A stretch of 64,000 nt of DNA from Acidimicrobiales bacterium (GCA_040219515.1 JAVJSI010000004.1:1-64000), one strand, 5' to 3'; shown: positions 32,941 to 43,570, numbered from the stretch's first letter. Notes: generated by a model from the sequence alone, not told the origin. Numbers and translations: made by a program.

Positions 32941-34730
32941 GGGTTCGCTCCTGATTCCGGGCGGGTGCCGCGTGTGATTCGGGTGCCGGCCATCTCGCCC
33001 TCGTCGCGCCATCGTTCCAGATAACCGGCGTAGTGCATCAGACTCCCGGGGTAGACGAGGTTGCGGGCGCCCTCGGCGGTGAAGCTCCCCTCGCTGTTGT
33101 AGTAGCCGGGGGTGCAGGTCAGCGAGTACTCGGCGAGGCCCATGGCCACGCCGTAGAGGACGTCGAGCCATTCGTCCTCGGCCTCCGGGGTCGCCTCGAT
33201 CGAGGTGATGCCCTCCTCCTCGCATGTGGCCACGATCCAGGCCACGTGCTTCGCCGACTCCGAGAGGAAGTGGACGAAGTTGGTACCGAAGCCGGCCTGC
33301 ACCGTGCTGATGACCAGCAGATTCGGGAAATCGGCCGAAAGCACGCCGTGGAGGGTGTGCGCCCCGTCCGACCATCGCTCGCCCAGGGTGATGCCGTTGC
33401 GGCCGACGGGGTCGAAGCCGAGGCGGCGAACGAGGCCGGTGGTCACCTCGAAGCCCGAGGCGAAGATCAGCAGGTCGAGGTCGTAGTCGACGCCGTCGAC
33501 CACCGGGCCGCCCGGCCCGATCTCGCGGACGCCCAGCCCGTCGGTGTCGACGAGATGGACGTTGGGCTCGTTGAACGCCGCGAGGTAGTCGTCGTGGAAG
33601 CACACCCGCTTGCAGTGCTTCCCGTACCAGGGCTTGAGTTTCTCGGCCGTCGCCGGGTCGTCGACGGTCTCGTCGACTCGACGCCGGAGTTGTTCCATCA
33701 CCTCGAAGTCCGCCTCGTCGAGTTCGCGGCGCTGTTCGGGGCTCTCGGCCTGGATGTTGGTGTTCTCCCAGAGCACCTCGGTCCAACCGTCGCCCACGAG
33801 GTCGCGCTCGGGCTTCTCGCCGGTGACGGCGGCGGTGAAGTTGCGCATTCGTTCCGCCTGCCAACCCGGTTCGAGGCCGGCGAACCACTCGGCGTCGGTC
33901 GGGCCGTTGTTGCGCACGCCGACCGCCGATGGCGTGCGCTGGAACACGAACACGTCCTTGGCCGTGCGGGCGAGCTGCGGGACCACCTGCACCGCCGTGG
34001 CACCCGTACCGATGATGCCCACCGTTTTTTCCTCGAGGTTGTCCATCGGCGTCGTGGCACTACCGCCGGTGTAGTCGTAGTCCCAACGGGCGGTGTGGAA
34101 CGACCGGCCGGCGAACGTCTCGATGCCCTCGATGCCCGGGAGCTTCGCCTTGTGCAGGATGCCGCCGGCGGTGATGAGGAACTCGGCCGCGATCCGGTCG
34201 CCGCGGGTGGTGGTGATCTGCCACCGTGCTGCCTCGTCGTCCCACTCGGCGGTGGCGATCTCGGTCTGGAAGAGCGCGTGGTCGTAGAGCTCGAACTGGC
34301 GACCGATGCGCTGGCAGTGTTCGAAGATCTCGGTGGCGCTCGCGTACTTCTCGGTGGGCATGTAGCCCGTCTCCTCGAGGAGGGGCATGTAGGTGTACGA
34401 CTCGACGTCGCACATGCAGCCCGGGTAGCGGTTCCAGTACCAGGTGCCGCCGAAGTCGCCGGCCTTCTCGATGATGCGGAAATCGCGGATGCCGAGCTTC
34501 GTCAATTCGACCGCGGTGAGCATGCCGCCGAACCCGGCGCCGACGATCACCGCCTGGCGTTCCTCGACCACCGACTCGCGGGTGAACCCGGGTTCGACCC
34601 ACGGGTCGCGGTCGAAATCCTCGAGCTCGCCGGTGAACTCCCTGTACTGCGCGATGCCATCGGTACGGAGCCGTTTCTCGCGTTCTCGTTGGTAGCGGTC
34701 TCGGGCGGCAGCGATCTTGTCGGGGTTCAT
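32937..34730 (-). CDS. Flavin-containing Baeyer-Villiger-type monooxygenase
   Basis: The 597-residue flavoprotein inserts oxygen into ketones. [20 protein letters not shown] is the FAD Rossmann motif, the class fingerprint is [12 protein letters not shown], and [18 protein letters not shown] is the NADPH Rossmann motif. [20 protein letters not shown] and [18 protein letters not shown] match cyclohexanone/steroid BVMOs. The fingerprint ends in Asp where type-I enzymes usually have Pro. ATG 34730 gives [17 protein letters not shown]; a second ATG at 34748 is possible. Coupled to the F420 oxidoreductase downstream. Confidence 0.92.
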   Translation of the reverse strand: MNPDKIAAARDRYQREREKRLRTDGIAQYREFTGELEDFDRDPWVEPGFTRESVVEERQAVIVGAGFGGMLTAVELTKLGIRDFRIIEKAGDFGGTWYWNRYPGCMCDVESYTYMPLLEETGYMPTEKYASATEIFEHCQRIGRQFELYDHALFQTEIATAEWDDEAARWQITTTRGDRIAAEFLITAGGILHKAKLPGIEGIETFAGRSFHTARWDYDYTGGSATTPMDNLEEKTVGIIGTGATAVQVVPQLARTAKDVFVFQRTPSAVGVRNNGPTDAEWFAGLEPGWQAERMRNFTAAVTGEKPERDLVGDGWTEVLWENTNIQAESPEQRRELDEADFEVMEQLRRRVDETVDDPATAEKLKPWYGKHCKRVCFHDDYLAAFNEPNVHLVDTDGLGVREIGPGGPVVDGVDYDLDLLIFASGFEVTTGLVRRLGFDPVGRNGITLGERWSDGAHTLHGVLSADFPNLLVISTVQAGFGTNFVHFLSESAKHVAWIVATCEEEGITSIEATPEAEDEWLDVLYGVAMGLAEYSLTCTPGYYNSEGSFTAEGARNLVYPGSLMHYAGYLERWRDEGEMAGTRITRGTRPESGANP

Positions 34731-34796
34731 CGCCCGAGAGTCTCGCATTTCGTCAGGCCGGGAACATCAGCGCGCCGCCGCGGGTTGTTCGGTTCC

Positions 34797-35231
34797 ATGG
34801 CCTACAACGACGCACCTGAAGGCTGGTGGCGGGAGTTCGTCGGCGCCACTCCGGCCCGCACCGCCAAACTCGCCGTGGTCCGCAAGGACGGCTCACCGCA
34901 CGTTGCGCCGGTGTGGGTCGACCTCGACGGCGATGACATCGTCTTCATGACCAGCGCCGACACGATCAAGGGCAAGGCGGTGCTGCGGGACCCGCGGGTG
35001 GCGTTGTGTTTCGACGACGAAGACCCGCCGTTCTCGTTCGTCACCATCGCCGGCACCGTGTCGCTGTCGACCGATCCCGACGAGCTGCTCCACTGGGGCA
35101 CCCGCATCGGCGGGCGCTACATGGGCGCCGAGCAGGCCGAGGCCTACGGCAGACGCAACGCGGTGCCGCCGGAGATGGTCGTGCGGGTCCACGTCGACAA
35201 GGTGGTGGCGAAGGTCGACGTCGCCGGCTGA
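34797..35231 (+). CDS. PPOX class F420-dependent oxidoreductase
   Basis: The 144-residue split-barrel protein has the family features: ARTAKLAVVRKDGSPHVAPV, WVDLDGDDIVFMTSADTIKG, NLRDPRVAL-type segment VLRDPRVALCFDDEDPPFSF and VTIAGTVSLS. Such small proteins bind F420 or FMN and reduce conjugated compounds, or bind biliverdin. ATG 34797 lacks a clear ribosome site. The gene is divergent from the BVMO-LLM operon, which also uses F420-type chemistry. Confidence 0.9.
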   Translation: MAYNDAPEGWWREFVGATPARTAKLAVVRKDGSPHVAPVWVDLDGDDIVFMTSADTIKGKAVLRDPRVALCFDDEDPPFSFVTIAGTVSLSTDPDELLHWGTRIGGRYMGAEQAEAYGRRNAVPPEMVVRVHVDKVVAKVDVAG

Positions 35232-35239
35232 CGGACCGA

Positions 35240-35276
35240 GGGGCCCGGAGGTGTGTCACTTCGCTGATCGGGCCCC
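35240..35276. terminator. Weak bidirectional hairpin between PPOX and SRPBCC genes
   Basis: GGGGCCC (35240-35246) and GGGCCCC (35270-35276) are perfect 7-bp arms around a 23-nt loop that contains the SRPBCC stop (35256-35258). The long loop lowers confidence. Confidence 0.35.
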
Positions 35277-36044
35277 CAACCATTCGCGCCACGCCAACTC
35301 GTCGTGCTCGATCGCGGCCGCACCCGGCTCGCCGTAGAGGTAGCGCCACACGGACACTTCGATCCCGTCACCGCGCCCTTCCGCGGCGATGAACGCGGTG
35401 CCGGGCGCCGGAGAGTCGACGACGAGCGAAACGCGGTGCGGTGTCACCTCGACGACCTCGCCGGCCAGTCCGGCGGTGCCCGCGGCCCTTGCCTCGATGC
35501 GCTCGCCCACCGCGGGATGGGCGGGGACACCCAGCTCGCTCGTCAGCCGGGCCCACGCCTGGTCGCGGGGTCCGGCCCATGTCGCCATGGGAAGGCTGGC
35601 CGTGGCCGACCGCCCGGCGAAGCGCTCGAGATGGAGACGGAGATTGGCCAGGAAGATGGCCCACCCCTCGGTCATCCCGTCGTAGTGGTCGTCCCATTCG
35701 CCGCCGACCATGAAGCCCGAGTTCACGAGGCGGACGATGCACGTGCCGCCGTCCCGGGCCTCGATGAGCCACTCGAACGCGAGACCCTCGTCCTGGTCGC
35801 CACCGTCGAAGACGACTCGGCGCGGCGGTTCCCAGGCGGCCACCCGACCGGGCGCCTGCATCTCGGGCTCGGGGCCGAACGACGCGACCGCGGCACCGCC
35901 CTCGCGCTCCTCCACGACGTGGGGTACGTACCAGGAGGAGATGCCGGGGCCGGTGGCGATCGCTCGCCACACCTCCTCGGGCGTGCCTGGCACCTCGATC
36001 TCGATCTCTATCGATCGGCGCTCCTCGGGATCGGTCTCGGTCAT
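35256..36044 (-). CDS. SRPBCC/AHSA1 domain protein, partner of ArsR regulator
   Basis: The 262-residue protein begins with an AHSA1-like START domain (EIEIEVPGTPEEVWRAIATG, SSWYVPHVVEERE, FEWLIEARDGGTCIVRLVNS, WDDHYDGMTEGWAIFLANLR) and has a C-terminal half with a second, more diverged alpha/beta unit (VGERIEARAAGTAGLAGEVV, ISVWRYLYGEPG-like). ATG overlaps the ArsR gene's stop by four bases. ArsR/AHSA1 gene pairs are common in actinobacteria, where expression of the SRPBCC protein is under the adjacent repressor; the ligand is unknown. Confidence 0.87.
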   Translation of the reverse strand: MTETDPEERRSIEIEIEVPGTPEEVWRAIATGPGISSWYVPHVVEEREGGAAVASFGPEPEMQAPGRVAAWEPPRRVVFDGGDQDEGLAFEWLIEARDGGTCIVRLVNSGFMVGGEWDDHYDGMTEGWAIFLANLRLHLERFAGRSATASLPMATWAGPRDQAWARLTSELGVPAHPAVGERIEARAAGTAGLAGEVVEVTPHRVSLVVDSPAPGTAFIAAEGRGDGIEVSVWRYLYGEPGAAAIEHDELAWREWLGARSAK

Positions 36045-36637
36045 CGCGTGGGCTCCTTCTCGGGGGCGGGACGGGGATGGGCGGCGATCACGAGTCGATG
36101 CCAGCGGCCGTTGCGGCTCGTCTCGTCGTGGTGTCGGGCACAGACGGCGGCCACCGCTTCGGTGAGTTCCCGCGTGAACGCGGCGCGGTCATCGGCGGTC
36201 GCGAAACGAACGTCGGACTCGATCGTCAGTGTCGCGAGGGGCTTGTTCGCCGCATCGGCCGAACGGGCCAGTGCCGCGACGTCGCGGATCAGGCGGCCCG
36301 CCACGGCCACGAGGTAGCGGCTCGAGAGCTTGTCGACCCGAGCGGGAGTGGCGGCGTTGTCGCCGAGCACGTCGGGGGACAGTGCGTAGGCAGCCGCGCT
36401 CGCGACCATGATCCGTTCGGAGAGGCCCCGGCGGGGACGGGTTTCGATCAGCCGCACGAGTCCGTGGTCCTCGAGCGTCCGCAGGTGGTAGTTGATCTTC
36501 TGGCGGGTCTCGCCGAGGGTCGCGGCGACGGTGGACGCCGAGCCCGGCTCGGCCAGCACGGCGAGGATTCGGGCTCGGAGCGGGTCGAGCGCGGCGATGG
36601 CCGCGGCCGGCTGGTCGATGACGTCGAGGTCAGGCAC
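36041..36637 (-). CDS. ArsR/SmtB-type winged-helix regulator
   Basis: The 198-residue protein has the HTH near residues 20-75 (IAALDPLRARILAVLAEPGS, STVAATLGETRQKINYHLRT, LEDHGLVRLIETRPRRGLSE). No metal-binding ELCVCDL-type motif is present, so it is not a metal sensor of the classical kind. The C-terminal half is helical and probably binds a ligand or dimerises. GTG 36637 gives MPDLDVIDQPAAAIAALD. A perfect inverted repeat at 36652-36675 is its likely operator. Overlaps the SRPBCC gene. Confidence 0.88.
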   Translation of the reverse strand: MPDLDVIDQPAAAIAALDPLRARILAVLAEPGSASTVAATLGETRQKINYHLRTLEDHGLVRLIETRPRRGLSERIMVASAAAYALSPDVLGDNAATPARVDKLSSRYLVAVAGRLIRDVAALARSADAANKPLATLTIESDVRFATADDRAAFTRELTEAVAAVCARHHDETSRNGRWHRLVIAAHPRPAPEKEPTR

Positions 36638-36651
36638 GAGGCACAGTGTCG

Positions 36652-36675
36652 TATTGACAAGAAAGATTGTCAATA
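36652..36675. promoter_or_regulatory. ArsR-type operator: perfect 9-bp inverted repeat
   Basis: TATTGACAA (36652-36660) and TTGTCAATA (36667-36675) are exact inverted repeats with 6-bp spacer GAAAGA. It lies 15 bp before the regulator start and 50 bp before the divergent IMPase gene. Its AT-richness stands out from the surrounding sequence. Confidence 0.75.
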
Positions 36676-36724
36676 AGCCGGGAAGTATCTTGCCGGAAAA
36701 AGCGCGAGGGTCGGGGTCGTGAGG

Positions 36725-37531
36725 ATGACCCGAGTGGGCGAGATCGACATGGACGCCGTCGCCGCGGTGATTCAGGAGGCCGATGCGGCCGAGATCGCGC
36801 CCCGGTTTCGCACCCTGCACGCTGGTGACATCGAGGAGAAGGCGCCCGGCGAGATCGTGACGGTGGCCGATCGAGCCTGCGAGGCACGGCTCACGGCGCA
36901 CCTCCGCGAGATCGCCGACCTGCCGGTGGTGGGCGAGGAGGCCGCGTCGGCCGATCCCTCGCTCGCCGCGGTACTCGCCACCGCCGACGCGGCCTGGCTC
37001 GTCGACCCCCTCGACGGCACCACGAACTTCGCCGACGGTTCCTTCGACTACGCGGTCATGGTCGCCCTCGTCGAGCAGGGCCGAGCGACGGCGAGCTGGA
37101 TGTGGCACCCGACCGGCGGGTCCATGTCGATGGCGGCCCGCGGTGCAGGGGCGACACGCAACGGCGTCACGGTCGCGATGTCGATGCCGAGATCCGGCGA
37201 CGCCATGCGTGGGGTGGTGAAGGGGCGGTTCCTGCCGCCGGCCGTCGCCCAGCGCGTCGCTCACAACCGTGAACGCTTCGCGGGATACGACGCCGGCCCG
37301 AACTGCGCCGGTGTCGAATACCCGTCGCTGGTGGCCGGAGAGGTGGACTTCCTTCTCTACTGGCGCACCCTGCCGTGGGATCACGCGCCCGGCGCACTCT
37401 TCGTCGAGGAGGCCGGCGGCACCGTGTGCCGTCCCGACGGTGAGGCCTACCGATGCGGGTCAGGTGGCGAGGGTCTGCTCGCCGCCCACGCCGATGTCAT
37501 CGACGACGTGCGGCGACGGCTCCTGACCTGA
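36725..37531 (+). CDS. Inositol monophosphatase family protein
   Basis: The 268-residue Mg2+-dependent phosphatase has all three metal motifs: VVGEEAAS (Glu), WLVDPLDGTTNFADGSFDYA, and the late WDHAPGALFVEEAGG. It dephosphorylates inositol phosphate, histidinol phosphate or related sugars; the family cannot be narrowed by eye. RFRTLHAGDIEEKAPGEIVT VADRA corresponds to the KxxxDxVTxaD region with Ile-Val substitutions. ATG 36725 is preferred over GTG 36719. The gene shares its control region with the ArsR repressor and could be part of that regulon. Confidence 0.9.
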   Translation: MTRVGEIDMDAVAAVIQEADAAEIAPRFRTLHAGDIEEKAPGEIVTVADRACEARLTAHLREIADLPVVGEEAASADPSLAAVLATADAAWLVDPLDGTTNFADGSFDYAVMVALVEQGRATASWMWHPTGGSMSMAARGAGATRNGVTVAMSMPRSGDAMRGVVKGRFLPPAVAQRVAHNRERFAGYDAGPNCAGVEYPSLVAGEVDFLLYWRTLPWDHAPGALFVEEAGGTVCRPDGEAYRCGSGGEGLLAAHADVIDDVRRRLLT

Positions 37532-37545
37532 CCGCGCGGCGGGCG

Positions 37546-38181
37546 TCACCCGGGTCGGCTCGCGGGCGGGTCGACGGCCGCTTCGACGACGGCGAGCATG
37601 TCGCGACCGTGTGACATCGCGCCCTCGGTGCCGAACTGCACGGCGGCGAGCAGCATGGTGATGAAGATGCCGACGATGCCGTGGCCGATGGTCTCGGCGT
37701 CGATCTCGGCCCGTACCAGGCCGGCCTCCTGGTCGGCCCGCAGGCGGGCGGCCACCGCGCCGCGGAGGTGCTCCATCGCCGGGAGTTCGATGATGCGATC
37801 GGCCACCTCGGGTTCGAGGCCCGCCAGCATGCGCCGGGCCAGAGGACGACGATCGAGCGCCTCGATGAGGGTGAGGACGAGCGAGTCACGCCAGGTCTGA
37901 TCGCCGGGGGTCTCGAGCACCGAACTGACGCCTTCCTCGATGAGGGCGGCGATGTCGGCGTCGAGTGCAGCCAGAAAGAGGGCCCGCTTGTTGTCGAAGT
38001 AGGCGTAGGCGAGTGTGCCGCTGACATCGGCGTCGCGGGCGATGTCGGCGACCGAGGTGGCGCGGAACCCATCGCGACCGAAGCGCTGGATGGCCACCTC
38101 GAGAATCTCGCGTCGGGTCTGCTCGCCCTTTGTCGTGATCGCGGTCGTGGGTGCAGTCGTGCTCGAATCGGTGACGGACAT
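37546..38181 (-). CDS. TetR family transcriptional regulator
   Basis: The 211-residue regulator has a flexible Thr-rich N-terminus (MSVTDSSTTAPTTAITTKGE), then the HTH RATSVADIARDADVSGTLAY and AYFDNKRALFLAALD. The C-terminal ligand domain includes a hydrophobic late helix (GIVGIFITMLLAAVQFG). Its start is leaderless: TATGCT on the minus strand (38188-38193) is 6 nt upstream. It is divergent from the metal-hydrolase/BVMO operon, and the ATTGAGT inverted repeat between them is its probable operator. Confidence 0.92.
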   Translation of the reverse strand: MSVTDSSTTAPTTAITTKGEQTRREILEVAIQRFGRDGFRATSVADIARDADVSGTLAYAYFDNKRALFLAALDADIAALIEEGVSSVLETPGDQTWRDSLVLTLIEALDRRPLARRMLAGLEPEVADRIIELPAMEHLRGAVAARLRADQEAGLVRAEIDAETIGHGIVGIFITMLLAAVQFGTEGAMSHGRDMLAVVEAAVDPPASRPG

Positions 38182-38205
38182 GTGACAAGCATAACAGATT
38201 GAGGG

Positions 38206-38224
38206 ATTGAGTAAATCACTCAAT
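38206..38224. promoter_or_regulatory. TetR operator between divergent genes
   Basis: ATTGAGT (38206-38212) and ACTCAAT (38218-38224) form a perfect inverted repeat with a 5-bp spacer. GATTGAG also occurs just before it (38197-38203) as a direct repeat. It ends 5 bp before the -10 TACGAT (38230-38235) of the leaderless gene at 38242. Confidence 0.75.
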
Positions 38225-38241
38225 TTCGCTACGATGACGTC

Positions 38242-39119
38242 ATGAACGACCTCATGAACCCCGAAGCCGAACGTTCCGTACGCCAGGTCCCGACCCGCCG
38301 GGTGTCGTTCGAGGCGTCGCTGCGAGACCTGCCGAAGCACTTCGCCGGCGAGGGCGACCTGATCGCCAGTCACCTCGTCGCCGTGCTCTCGGCCGTGTTT
38401 CCCGACGGCGAGGACTTCTTCGTGCGCTCGGTCCGGAACTACCGCGACCAGATCGACGACCCGGTCCTCAAGCGCGACGTGGCCGGGTTCATCGGGCAGG
38501 AGGCCATCCACGGGCGTGAGCACCGAGTGCTCAACGACCGTCTCGCCGAACTCGGTTATCCCACCAAGCGACTCGAGCGCAACGTCCGGTTCGGGCTGAA
38601 GATGCGTGAGCGGATCGCCTCTCCCATCGCCAATCTCGCGGCCACCGCGGCGCTGGAGCACTACACGGCCACCCTGGCCGAAGTACTGCTCAGCAGTGAG
38701 GAAGCCCGTGCCCAGCTCGGCGACGCCGCGTTGCGCGACGTGTTCCTGTGGCATGCGATGGAGGAGTCCGAGCACAAGGCCGTGGCCTTCGACGTCTTCA
38801 AGGCCGTCGGCGGTACGGAGCGGACCCGCACCCTGCAGATGAACCTCATCACGCTCACCTTCATCGGCGGCATCTCGTTCAACGTGTTCCTGTCGTTATT
38901 GCGAGATCGGGAGACCTACCGTCGTGGCGTGTTGAAGGAGAGTTTCCGCCGGGCCCGCAAGAGTCCGATCTTCTCCCGTGACACGTGGCGCCGCCTGCGC
39001 GACTACAACCGGCCGGACTTCCACCCCGACGATCACGAAACCGACGAGCTCCTCGAGCGCTGGCGCGACGAGCTGTTCGGTGATCACGGACGTCTCAACC
39101 ACATGCTGGCGGGCGCTGC

Positions 39120-39123
<4 letters not shown>
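38242..39123 (+). CDS. Metal-dependent hydrolase-like protein (PF10118 type)
   Basis: The 293-residue, mostly helical protein fits the uncharacterised metal-dependent hydrolase family often found beside monooxygenases in mycobacteria. Conserved acidic/His motifs are GQEAIHGREHRVLNDRL and LWHAMEESEHKAVAFDVFKA, reminiscent of di-iron or other metal centres. A hydrophobic stretch ITLTFIGGISFNVFLSLL lies near 205-222. Leaderless start with TACGAT 6 nt upstream. The stop overlaps the GTG of the BVMO gene, so both are co-translated under the divergent TetR. Confidence 0.85.
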
Positions 39124-40604
<1,481 letters not shown>

Positions 40605-40623
40605 TCCGCGTATCCTGCGACCC

Positions 40624-41187
40624 ATGAGCGACGACGAGACGACACAACAGACCCTGGTGGGCATCTCGTTCGAGGATGTCTTCCGAGCGCAGGAGTTCAT
40701 GAGTGCGGCAGCAGGCATGGCGTCTCGCGGCGACCTCGTGCTCGACGACCGGGTGCTGATCGTCAAGGACGACGACGGCAACACCCGAGTCGTCGAGACC
40801 ACCGATCTCCAGGGCGGCCGGGCTGCGTTCTCGGGCGCCGTGTGGGCCGGTCTCGTCGGCGTGATCCTCGGTGGCCCCGTGGGTTGGGCGGCCGGCATCG
40901 CCGCCGGTGCGGGGGCGGGCGCGCTCGCCGCGAAGGTCATCGACGTCGGCATCTCCGACGAGTGGGTCGAGTGGTTCCGCGAGGCGGTCGTGCCGGGCTC
41001 GGCCACGGTGGCGATGCTCGTCACCGATCTCAAGGAAGACGCGCTGTTGGCCGAGGCCGGGCGCTTCGCCGGCTCGCACCTGGTCTACGCCAACCTCGAG
41101 GACGGCATGGTCGACCGGCTGGCCGACGCCCTCGGCGATGCCGACGGACCCGATGCCCGGGTGGCGCCGGCGGAAACCGCCGACTAG
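40624..41187 (+). CDS. DUF1269-like membrane protein
   Basis: The 187-residue protein has LVGISFEDVFRAQEFMSAAA, then a Gly/Ala-rich hydrophobic hairpin (WAGLVGVILGGPVGWAAGIA-AGAGAGALAAKV, about 73-105). The tail ISDEWVEWFREAVVPGSATV-AMLVTDLKED resembles the DUF1269 family of unknown role. TATCCT (40611-40616) lies 7 nt before ATG 40624, a leaderless start. Its TAG stop overlaps the convergent gene's stop within CTAG at 41184-41187. Confidence 0.82.
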   Translation: MSDDETTQQTLVGISFEDVFRAQEFMSAAAGMASRGDLVLDDRVLIVKDDDGNTRVVETTDLQGGRAAFSGAVWAGLVGVILGGPVGWAAGIAAGAGAGALAAKVIDVGISDEWVEWFREAVVPGSATVAMLVTDLKEDALLAEAGRFAGSHLVYANLEDGMVDRLADALGDADGPDARVAPAETAD

Positions 41188-41192
41188 CGGCG
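41178..41192. terminator. Palindrome centred on two overlapping stop codons
   Basis: CGCCG (41178-41182) and CGGCG (41188-41192) flank ACTAG. The plus-strand TAG (41185-41187) and the minus-strand TAG (41184-41186 on plus as CTA) share bases in the centre. Confidence 0.4.
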
Positions 41193-41981
41193 TCCGCGTT
41201 CGGGCTTCCAGTAGCCGCGAATCGTCGCCTGGAATCGGGCGAGTTCGCGTTCGTCGAACAGGTGCTTACGGATGGCCTGCATCGACGCGGCCTCGCCGGC
41301 GGCCCACACGTGTGTGGCCGGATCGATCTCGGGCAGGGCCGTTGCTGCTGCGACCAGACGGGCACCGGGTGGGGCGGTCGGGTCACGGAGCAACCACTCG
41401 ACAGTGACGTCGGGGTGGTCGGGCAGCGGGCGAATCGCGTGCTGGGCCTCGACCTCGGCATGGACGGTGATCGCTGCGGCGCGGGGAAGGACGGTCAGGA
41501 GCTGGCCGATCGCGGGGACTGCCGTCTCGTCGCCGAGAAGGTGGAACGTGGTGGTTTCGTCGGGCCACTCGAAGCCCCGGCCGGGCCCGGAGAGCGCGGC
41601 CGGTGCCCCCACGGCGACGTGCTCGGCCCACTCGGACACCACGCCGCCAACGTGGCGAACGATCCCCAGATCCAGTCGGTCGGGTCGGTCGGCCGCCAGG
41701 GGAGTGAAGGTGCGCAATGCAGGCCGTTCGCCGCCGGGCAACAGGAACTCGTTGCCGTCCCAGGTGGGCATCACGAGCTCGGTCGAGCCGGGCGACGGCA
41801 CGAGCAGGCGGACACTCGCGGCCGGATCGGCGTGCATCTCGTGGATGCCGTCACCCTCGAGCGTCAGTCGCAGCAGCCGGGGCGTCACCTCGTCGCGGGC
41901 GATGACCTCCACCGGCACGAGCGGCGGGGGCTCGCGGCGGCGAAGCCGTGAGAGTCGATCTTCGGCGGTGTTGTCACCCAT
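41184..41981 (-). CDS. Siderophore-interacting-type FAD reductase
   Basis: The 265-residue protein fits the SIP family that reduces ferric siderophores with NAD(P)H. VEVIARDEVTPRLLRLTLEG opens the FAD domain, ALRTFTPLAADRPDRLDLGI holds the flavin-binding RxFT motif, and HLLGDETAVPAIGQLLTVLP begins the NADPH domain. The C-terminus ATIRGYWKPERGRR is the SIP hallmark. ATG 41981 overlaps the upstream gene by 8 bp; ATG 41990 is also possible. No siderophore synthesis or uptake genes are nearby. Confidence 0.9.
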   Translation of the reverse strand: MGDNTAEDRLSRLRRREPPPLVPVEVIARDEVTPRLLRLTLEGDGIHEMHADPAASVRLLVPSPGSTELVMPTWDGNEFLLPGGERPALRTFTPLAADRPDRLDLGIVRHVGGVVSEWAEHVAVGAPAALSGPGRGFEWPDETTTFHLLGDETAVPAIGQLLTVLPRAAAITVHAEVEAQHAIRPLPDHPDVTVEWLLRDPTAPPGARLVAAATALPEIDPATHVWAAGEAASMQAIRKHLFDERELARFQATIRGYWKPERGRR

Positions 41982-42531
41982 GCCCACCATCATCGCGGTT
42001 GGCGAGGCGTCGCCAGTCACCGGCGGCCAGACGCTGCCAGAGTGCGACCTCCCACCGCACCGGGAGTGTGAGGTCCAGTTCCGTCGCGGCGGCCGCGGCG
42101 GCGATGTCGTCGGTGCCGTAGGCGATGCTCAGGTGCAACCAGTCCTTCGGACGCAGCGGGTCGTCGCCGGGGCCGATGCGGTGACAGCCGATGAACCGTT
42201 GCGTCGCCTCGATGAGCCAGGGCGACGACAACTCGAGGCCGACCCAGTCGGCGCTGCGGCGCAGGGCGATGATGTCGACCGCGTCGGCCGGCATGGGTCC
42301 GCTCTCGCGCACTGCTCGGTCGACCTCGGCGAGGATCCTCGGGATCTCGGCCTCGCGGCGGTGGAAGAAGCCGGTGAGCGTGCAGTGGGGTGGATAGGTC
42401 TGGGCGGTGGTCGGGCCGAGCGCCGAGATGCGGTGGAACTGCTCGTCGAGCGCGTCGGCCAGCGGCCCGGTGGGCGTGGCGTAGAGGATCAGTTCGGCTC
42501 GCGTCACGGCGTCACCGTCTGGGGATGTCAC
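41974..42531 (-). CDS. 2H phosphoesterase / 2'-5' RNA ligase-like protein
   Basis: The 185-residue protein carries the two HxT/S motifs of the 2H superfamily: HCTLTGFFHRREAEI and DWLHLSIAYGTDDI. The family cleaves or ligates cyclic phosphodiesters in RNA or nucleotides. GTG 42531 gives MTSPDGDAVTRAELILYATP; GTG 42507 is an alternative. It is squeezed between the PhnM-like pseudogene (5-bp gap) and the SIP gene (8-bp overlap), so all three are one transcript. Confidence 0.8.
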   Translation of the reverse strand: MTSPDGDAVTRAELILYATPTGPLADALDEQFHRISALGPTTAQTYPPHCTLTGFFHRREAEIPRILAEVDRAVRESGPMPADAVDIIALRRSADWVGLELSSPWLIEATQRFIGCHRIGPGDDPLRPKDWLHLSIAYGTDDIAAAAAATELDLTLPVRWEVALWQRLAAGDWRRLANRDDGGHG

Positions 42532-42536
42532 GGGCT

Positions 42537-43570
42537 TCAGGGTGTGAGGGCGGCGAGGCGGCCGCCGACCACGACGGCGCGCCACGCGTCGCCGAGCGAA
42601 GCGCCGAGGGAACGGAGGGCGAACGGTGCGTTGAGCAGGGATTGGTAGTGGTAGTCGGAACAGATCAGGTCCGCCACGCCCGCGTCCCAGGCATCGCGTA
42701 CGGAGAGGTTGCCGAGGTGCGACCGGCCCCGCACCAGGTTCGGGGCGCCGAGCAGGATGGCGATGCCGTGCTCGCGATAGCCGTGGGCGAGGTCGATCGA
42801 GAGCGGGAACTCGGCGACCGCAACCCCGAGTTCGAGGTCGCGGTGGGGGTCCTCCGCGGTCGAGGCGTCGTGGCTGGCGGTGACGACACCGGCAGCCGCC
42901 GCTGCGGCGGCCAGCCGTGGTTCCTGGGCCTCACCGTCGGCCCGTCGCCCCACGGCGGTGGCCTGGCATCGTTCGAGTTCGTCACGAGCCACGCCCGAAC
43001 GCTGGGTCTGGAGCTCGCTGAGTCCGCTCACGCCGACGATCCCGCCCGGCGTGTGGTCGCTGTACGACAGCATCTGCACCGCACCACAGGCGATCCACTC
43101 GACGAGCTCATCGAGGTCCTCGGTGTTGGTCCGCTCGTGACGGACGTGCAACGCGAGCCAGGGAAGCGGTCGGCGGCCTCGGCCGCGCCGAGAGCGCCGA
43201 CGAGATGGCGGAGCGTTTCGCGGCTGCGCAGACCGGGCTCCCAGCCGTCGGTGACCGACACGAAGCCGGTGGTGATGCCGGCGGCGAGCAGCTGCGCTCG
43301 GGTCTCGGCCAGCGCCGCGTCGACGTCGACGAACACACCCGGTCGCGGCATGAGGGTCCGCTCGAACCCGTCGCCGTGGATGTCGACCAGACCGGGGAGG
43401 ACCAGCGCGTCGTGGGCATCGATCTCGATGGCGGCCTCGGCCCGCGAACCGATCGAACTGATCGAATCGATCACCGTCCCTGCACAGACGACGTCGGCTT
43501 GCGTCTGCGAACTGTCGGGCAGAAGAACGGTCCCTCCTCGTATCGCCAATGGTGCGGGGAGGGGGGTCAC
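42537..43570 (-). pseudogene. PhnM-like amidohydrolase, frameshifted
   Basis: The N-terminal part, from GTG 43570, reads LVLPGLVDIHGDGFERTLMP (metal-site HGD), then GITTGFVSVTDGWEPGLRSR. After GAAEAADRF the homology jumps to the next frame: LPWLALHVRHERTNTEDLDE, MLSYSDHTPGG and late SDYHYQSLLNAPFAL. A single missing base at about 43165-43170 explains this and would restore a protein of about 345 residues. PhnM hydrolyses alpha-D-ribose 1-methylphosphonate 5-triphosphate in the C-P lyase pathway, but no other phn gene is here. A sequencing error is possible. Start is leaderless (TAGATT, 8 nt). Confidence 0.85.
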
